Shown piece after piece: positions 61,139 through 64,000 of a DNA stretch of 64,000 nt. The DNA comes from AP-15 sp050729795 (GTDB taxonomy: Bacteria > Pseudomonadota > Alphaproteobacteria > ATCC43930 > CGMCC-115725). The notes beneath the pieces were generated by a model. The model did not search any database, was not told where the DNA came from, and saw only the letters and a program-made list of their open reading frames with translations. The stretch covers positions 1 to 64,000 of the forward strand of contig JBOHME010000002.1 of the NCBI GenBank assembly GCA_050729795.1, given 5' to 3'. Each line of letters begins with the position of its first letter. Position 1 is the stretch's first letter. Both the position numbers and the translations under genes were made by a program.

Positions 61139-61378
61139 TCATTGGCCGCCGGTGCAGTGGCGCAAATTATAGCGCTCGTCTTCGTAATCATCCATCGCCG
61201 CCAGCAGCACGCTGTCGGGCGGCAGGGTCTTCAGCGCGGCGGTGATCGCCTTGATCGTCGCCTCGTTGTACGGGACCGGTTTCGGGCATTGGCACGCCGT
61301 CGCGCCGACCGTGCTACACCCGGCCAATACCGATCCGGCGGCGAGCGCCGCAAACCCGATCATCTTCCTCGCCGCCAT
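61139..61378 (-). CDS. Small lipoprotein with a CQC motif
   Basis: 79 residues. MAARKMIGFAALAAGSVLAGC is a lipoprotein signal peptide with lipobox LAGC; the mature part has CQCPKPVPYNEATIKAITAAL and PPDSVLLAAMDDYEDERYNLRHC. Three Cys outside the lipid Cys may bind metal or form disulfides. GGGAGAGCAC is 2 nt before the ATG at 61378. Unknown function. Confidence 0.75.
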   Translation of the reverse strand: MAARKMIGFAALAAGSVLAGCSTVGATACQCPKPVPYNEATIKAITAALKTLPPDSVLLAAMDDYEDERYNLRHCTGGQ

Positions 61379-61490
61379 GTGCTCTCCCTCGCCCAAAGGC
61401 GCGCACCATGGCGGGAGCGGCGTTGCCGATCAAGACCGAACCGGAGCGGCAGCGCTGACTGCGTGGCGAGCAGCCGATTGCCGCGATCTC

Positions 61491-61619
61491 TTATTGCTTG
61501 ATCAAGGTGGCGACCGAGATGTGCGGCCAGTCGATGCCGAGGAAGTTCAGAATCACCGTCTGGGTAAATTGCGGTGGCGGCAGGCCACCGTCATTCCCAC
61601 AGTCGCATCCCTTGAGTGC
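61491..61619 (-). pseudogene. Duplicated C-terminal remnant of the beta-barrel gene
   Basis: In frame right after the stop of the beta-barrel gene, the sequence reads ALKGCDCGNDGGLPPPQF-TQTVILNFLGIDWPHIS-VATLIKQ-stop. This repeats the upstream gene's own ending, VQFTILNF...FAWPHVQVATL, at about 25 aligned residues. From memory of the family the second copy looks closer to the usual end of these proteins. It is a partial tandem copy or the end of a deleted paralogue. Confidence 0.8.
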
Positions 61620-62810
61620 TCAGCCGAAAGTCTTTTGCAGGGTCGCGACTTGGACATGCGGCCAGGCGAAATTCGGCGCCGGAACCGGCGGGGTGGCACT
61701 CGGTCTGGCGAGTAAAAGCGCCGGAAAGTTCAAGATCGTGAACTGCACGTATTGAAGCTGCATGATGGATGGCTGAGTGGGGTGGGTAAGTTTCTCTAGC
61801 CAGAAGGTGGCATAAAACAGAGCTGTGAACGCATTGTTTGGAGGATTAGAGCCACGACTGGGACCGAGAAGAAAAGTGAGGTTTTCTATACCACCACCGG
61901 CTTGAGGCAAGGTCACGAGCGACGTCGTTGGTAGCGGGCTGCCGTTGATAACCGGCGCGTTGAAGAACGTGATTCCGGTGGCGGTCGATATATTGAGAGC
62001 GGCCCCGCTGAATGAGTAGCCCTGTGCAAGTTGTTCTTGCACCGTTTGTTGCAGCAAGGTCACGGGGTCATTGAGAAGCTGTTGGGTGATGGCCGGCGGC
62101 AATATCTGAGGCACGTTTCCTAAGGGGGTTCTTGTATTTGTCGGGTCTGGCGGGCCAATAGGGAGTGAGAGATTGTACTGGTGGAAGCCGCCCAACGGCT
62201 TGGACTGTGCTTCCGAGGTTCCCGCCGAAAAAATCGGTGCACCCAGCGGCACGCCCGCGGTGAGCGCAGGCTGAAGGTCGATCGCGGTCGTGTTGAACGA
62301 TGGGAAAATGGAAAAGGCCGGATTGCCACCGCTGATAGGGGTGGCACCGGGGCTGAGGGTCGGCGGACCGTCAAAGGGCGTGGCGATGCCTTGGGCGAGC
62401 AGCGAATTTCCGTGGGGTATATTGGCCATGCGGGTGACCAGTTGCCCGCCTTCGGGCGGTGACAGTAACGGCTCCGAGGTCGGCGGCTGGGTCACCCAGA
62501 TGCCGGGTTCGATGTGAAGTGCACCGCCGGTGGTCGCATCGCTGATCTGCACAAGGTACGTCAACCCAAACAGTTCGATGTCGGTTTGGGCGAAACCTCG
62601 GTTCGGGATTGACGACGATATCGGGCTGAATACCGTCGTTTCATTGGTGAGATTGAGCTCAAGAAATGTATTCGTCTGGTCCTCGAAGTCCGGTCGCGCC
62701 ACGAGATTGAACCCTGTCCCATGCCATGTGCCGGCAAGTTCGGCGAGCAGCCCGAGGTTCTGTAAAACGGCTGCATTCTGTCGGGCGGGGCGTATTGTAG
62801 AAACCGCCAT
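61620..62810 (-). CDS. Heme-binding/nitrobindin-like beta-barrel protein, possibly secreted
   Basis: 396 residues, no classical signal peptide (MAVSTIRPARQNAAVLQNLG). LAELAGTWHGTGFNLVARPDFED, then ETTVFSPISSSIPNRGFAQTDI and LHIEPGIWVTQPP recall the heme-binding/FABP-like beta-barrel that starts with a GxWxGxG turn and has GALHIEPG. The second half is Ala/Pro/Thr-rich and ends FPALLLARPSATPPVPAPNFAWPHVQVATL. AAGGAGGGAGAC precedes the ATG. Biochemical role unknown. The downstream in-frame remnant shows its end was once copied. Confidence 0.5.
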   Translation of the reverse strand: MAVSTIRPARQNAAVLQNLGLLAELAGTWHGTGFNLVARPDFEDQTNTFLELNLTNETTVFSPISSSIPNRGFAQTDIELFGLTYLVQISDATTGGALHIEPGIWVTQPPTSEPLLSPPEGGQLVTRMANIPHGNSLLAQGIATPFDGPPTLSPGATPISGGNPAFSIFPSFNTTAIDLQPALTAGVPLGAPIFSAGTSEAQSKPLGGFHQYNLSLPIGPPDPTNTRTPLGNVPQILPPAITQQLLNDPVTLLQQTVQEQLAQGYSFSGAALNISTATGITFFNAPVINGSPLPTTSLVTLPQAGGGIENLTFLLGPSRGSNPPNNAFTALFYATFWLEKLTHPTQPSIMQLQYVQFTILNFPALLLARPSATPPVPAPNFAWPHVQVATLQKTFG

Positions 62811-63013
62811 GTCTCCCTCCTTCCCGGCTCGAATGGTAGCTAAAAAGGCGATCGGTTCGTCGTCTACCGTCTTTGTTGGTTAACGATATCAGACATTGGA
62901 GGGAGAGTGAAGCCGATTTCGGACGGAGTCAGGTTCCCGTTGAAATATCCCGTAGGAGCGGCGTCGCCGAGAAGGCGGGGTCTGGCGCGCTACTTGTCGG
63001 GTAGGGCTGGCCA

Positions 63014-63397
63014 TCACGAGTCCGCGTTAATTGGCGTTTCCCATTCATGACTTAGGCCACCAACGCAGGCGGATGTTTCCTGGCGGAAAATATACCCATC
63101 GAGAGTATGCGTTGGTGAAACTGGCGATATTTCTGTCCTTTCTTCAAGAACTCCGAAGTCCAATACGTAATCACAATTTTGGGCGTTGACATTTATCCGT
63201 GGATTCTTAGTTGGCGCCAAAAATTTCAAGATCATATGATCATTTACACGGTGAATTTCAGTAAACGCCGTAGCTACAGTTATACTATCTCCAGGCCGGA
63301 TTATGACCGCCTCGGTTTCTGTCCGGATTGTTGAATCATGTCGCCGCTCGATACGTTGGATGAAAACCGAGATCGCTGCAGATGTTTTCCACGCCAC
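63014..63397 (-). CDS. Hypothetical beta-rich protein of low GC
   Basis: Up to 127 residues from a GTG at 63397. AISVFIQRIERRHDSTIRTETEAVIIRPGDSITVATAF, then ILKFLAPTKNPRINVNAQNCDYVLDF, resembles a beta-sandwich. Three stop codons in the same frame over the preceding 12 codons separate it from the TM-protein gene upstream, so it may be the damaged end of that gene or an independent gene. Lower G+C than the window average. Confidence 0.4.
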   Translation of the reverse strand: MAWKTSAAISVFIQRIERRHDSTIRTETEAVIIRPGDSITVATAFTEIHRVNDHMILKFLAPTKNPRINVNAQNCDYVLDFGVLEERTEISPVSPTHTLDGYIFRQETSACVGGLSHEWETPINADS

Positions 63398-63436
63398 GCT
63401 TGGCTACATTATGCCAGAGGGATTTTACGCAGAATT

Positions 63437-63691
63437 TCAGAAAATTATATCGTTTCCATTTATGTGTGCGATCTCATTGATGACCCCATGGCCCCATTGC
63501 CATTCTTGCCACGCCGGGACAATTATACATGCAAGGCCCAAGGCGGCTAAGATCACCAAAACCGCCCAATACGGCAACCTTCCTCCTATTGTCATCGGCT
63601 TTAACTCCGGCACGGCCTTATCTGGCGGAGCAGCACGATAAAGTAGATCAGCGGTTTTCCAGAGCGGCAATTCAATCGGCGGCGTGCTCAC
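63437..63691 (-). CDS. Single-helix membrane protein, hypothetical
   Basis: 84 residues from a GTG at 63691 (start STPPIELPLWKTADLLYRAAPPD), one membrane helix (PYWAVLVILAALGLACIIVPA) and a short tail. The start overlaps the upstream gene's stop as GTGA, and GGAAGGGAG is just before it, so it is translationally coupled. Function unknown. Confidence 0.55.
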   Translation of the reverse strand: MSTPPIELPLWKTADLLYRAAPPDKAVPELKPMTIGGRLPYWAVLVILAALGLACIIVPAWQEWQWGHGVINEIAHINGNDIIF

Positions 63692-63810
63692 AGCACTCCC
63701 TTCCATGCGGGTTTGTCGCGCACCAACGAATTCGACGGCGGGCTGCCGTTGAGGATGTAGCCGCGGCACTGACCGCCGGTGATCGACGAGCCGAAGTCGC
63801 AGGCTGACAC
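63688..63810 (-). CDS. Short hypothetical protein, CRGYILNGSPPSNS-type
   Basis: 40 residues from a GTG at 63810: SACDFGSSITGGQCRGYILN, then GSPPSNSLVRDKPAWKGVL. The frame is open further up to a TAG at 63865 and would add a hydrophobic RLPLALLARLLLTHG, which looks like a signal peptide, but no ATG, GTG or TTG exists there. Low confidence as to start. The stop overlaps the next gene's GTG. Confidence 0.4.
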   Translation of the reverse strand: MSACDFGSSITGGQCRGYILNGSPPSNSLVRDKPAWKGVL

Positions 63811-63864
63811 CCCATGCGTAAGCAGCAGCCGTGCGAGGAGGGCGAGCGGCAGACGGCGCCAGCG

Positions 63865-64000
63865 CTATGCCGCCGGACGCCTCGCCGCCTCGACCATCCG
63901 CGCGACCTCCTCCGCCGATAGCCGGGGTTTTTCGGCCGCCCCTATCGGCCGGTACCAGCAGTCCGGACCTTCACAGCCGTCGTACCGACGACAGTGGATC
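63865..64000 (-). CDS. C-terminal part of a small cysteine/tyrosine-rich protein (continues past right edge)
   Basis: Minus-strand frame open to the window edge: HCRRYDGCEGPDCWYRPIG-AAEKPRLSAEEVARMVEAARRPAA then TAG. The Cys/His/Trp pattern looks like a small zinc-binding or disulfide-stabilised module. Its beginning is outside the window. Upstream of the short CRGYIL-type gene, so the right edge may be the end of an accessory operon. Confidence 0.5.
   Translation of the reverse strand, partial: IHCRRYDGCEGPDCWYRPIGAAEKPRLSAEEVARMVEAARRPAA

Noticed and set aside
1..64000. Search for CRISPR arrays
   Set aside because: The short tandem repeats present (7, 15, 15 and 16 bp) have no spacers and no cas genes nearby.

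Overview
The window is GC-rich bacterial DNA (most genes look to be near 65-70% G+C by eye) with dense coding, short gaps and many start/stop overlaps. It reads as an alphaproteobacterial chromosome, probably Rhodospirillales/Acetobacteraceae-like. The main support is the housekeeping run rplU-rpmA-obgE-(gmhA)-proB-proA-nadD/rsfS-rlmH in the order usual for that class, plus frequent enzyme families of soil/water alphaproteobacteria (flavin-dependent LLM monooxygenases, SDRs, amidohydrolases, a Rieske oxygenase, OprB-type porin). The lineage call is an inference from gene content only.

Layout. 1-1.2 kb: 3' end of an RHS-repeat gene, then a PemK/MazF-type toxin-antitoxin operon with a perfect palindromic operator. 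1.3-7.3 kb: quinone oxidoreductase, pirin, an alkaline-phosphatase-fold protein and a secreted GH42-like glycosidase. 7.35-14.1 kb: the conserved housekeeping block, with a textbook promoter before rplU, a terminator squeezed between rpmA and obgE, and nadD fused in frame to rsfS. 14-24.5 kb: hydantoinase A-like protein, DJ-1/PfpI protein, Kup potassium transporter, RraA-like and VOC proteins, folB plus an atypical folP, enoyl-CoA hydratase, a cupredoxin and small envelope proteins. 24.5-30.5 kb: alpha/beta hydrolase with LLM monooxygenase, a small low-GC accessory island (nonsense-broken toxin-like gene plus immunity-like gene), SDR, DUF35 protein, GNAT. 30.5-37 kb: a minus-strand catabolic operon of MFS transporter, a three-module self-contained Rieske oxygenase, aldehyde dehydrogenase and OprB porin. 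37-48 kb: FAD oxidase, OmpA-family protein with a strong terminator, His-rich exported protein, ABC-F ATPase, serine hydrolase and a ThDP enzyme.

48-51 kb is an accessory zone: a ParDE module, an orphan low-GC gene, and a mosaic of broken genes (GMC oxidoreductase start joined to a serine-recombinase fragment, then a TPR-protein tail). 51-58 kb carries catabolic enzymes (SDR, amidohydrolase, HpcH/HpaI aldolase, LLM monooxygenase, RidA, amidase). 58.8-61.1 kb has RNase Z, a COG0523 metallochaperone GTPase and a 58-residue membrane protein. 61-64 kb holds a lipoprotein, a beta-barrel protein followed by an in-frame remnant of a duplicated C-terminus, and several small low-GC genes running in from the right edge.

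Most promising for follow-up: the self-contained Rieske operon, the NadD-RsfS fusion, the atypical FolP lacking the usual STRPG signature, the alpha/beta hydrolase with glycine at the nucleophile position, and three gene remnants (two broken by single nonsense codons, one a partial duplication). No CRISPR array, rRNA or convincing tRNA was seen.
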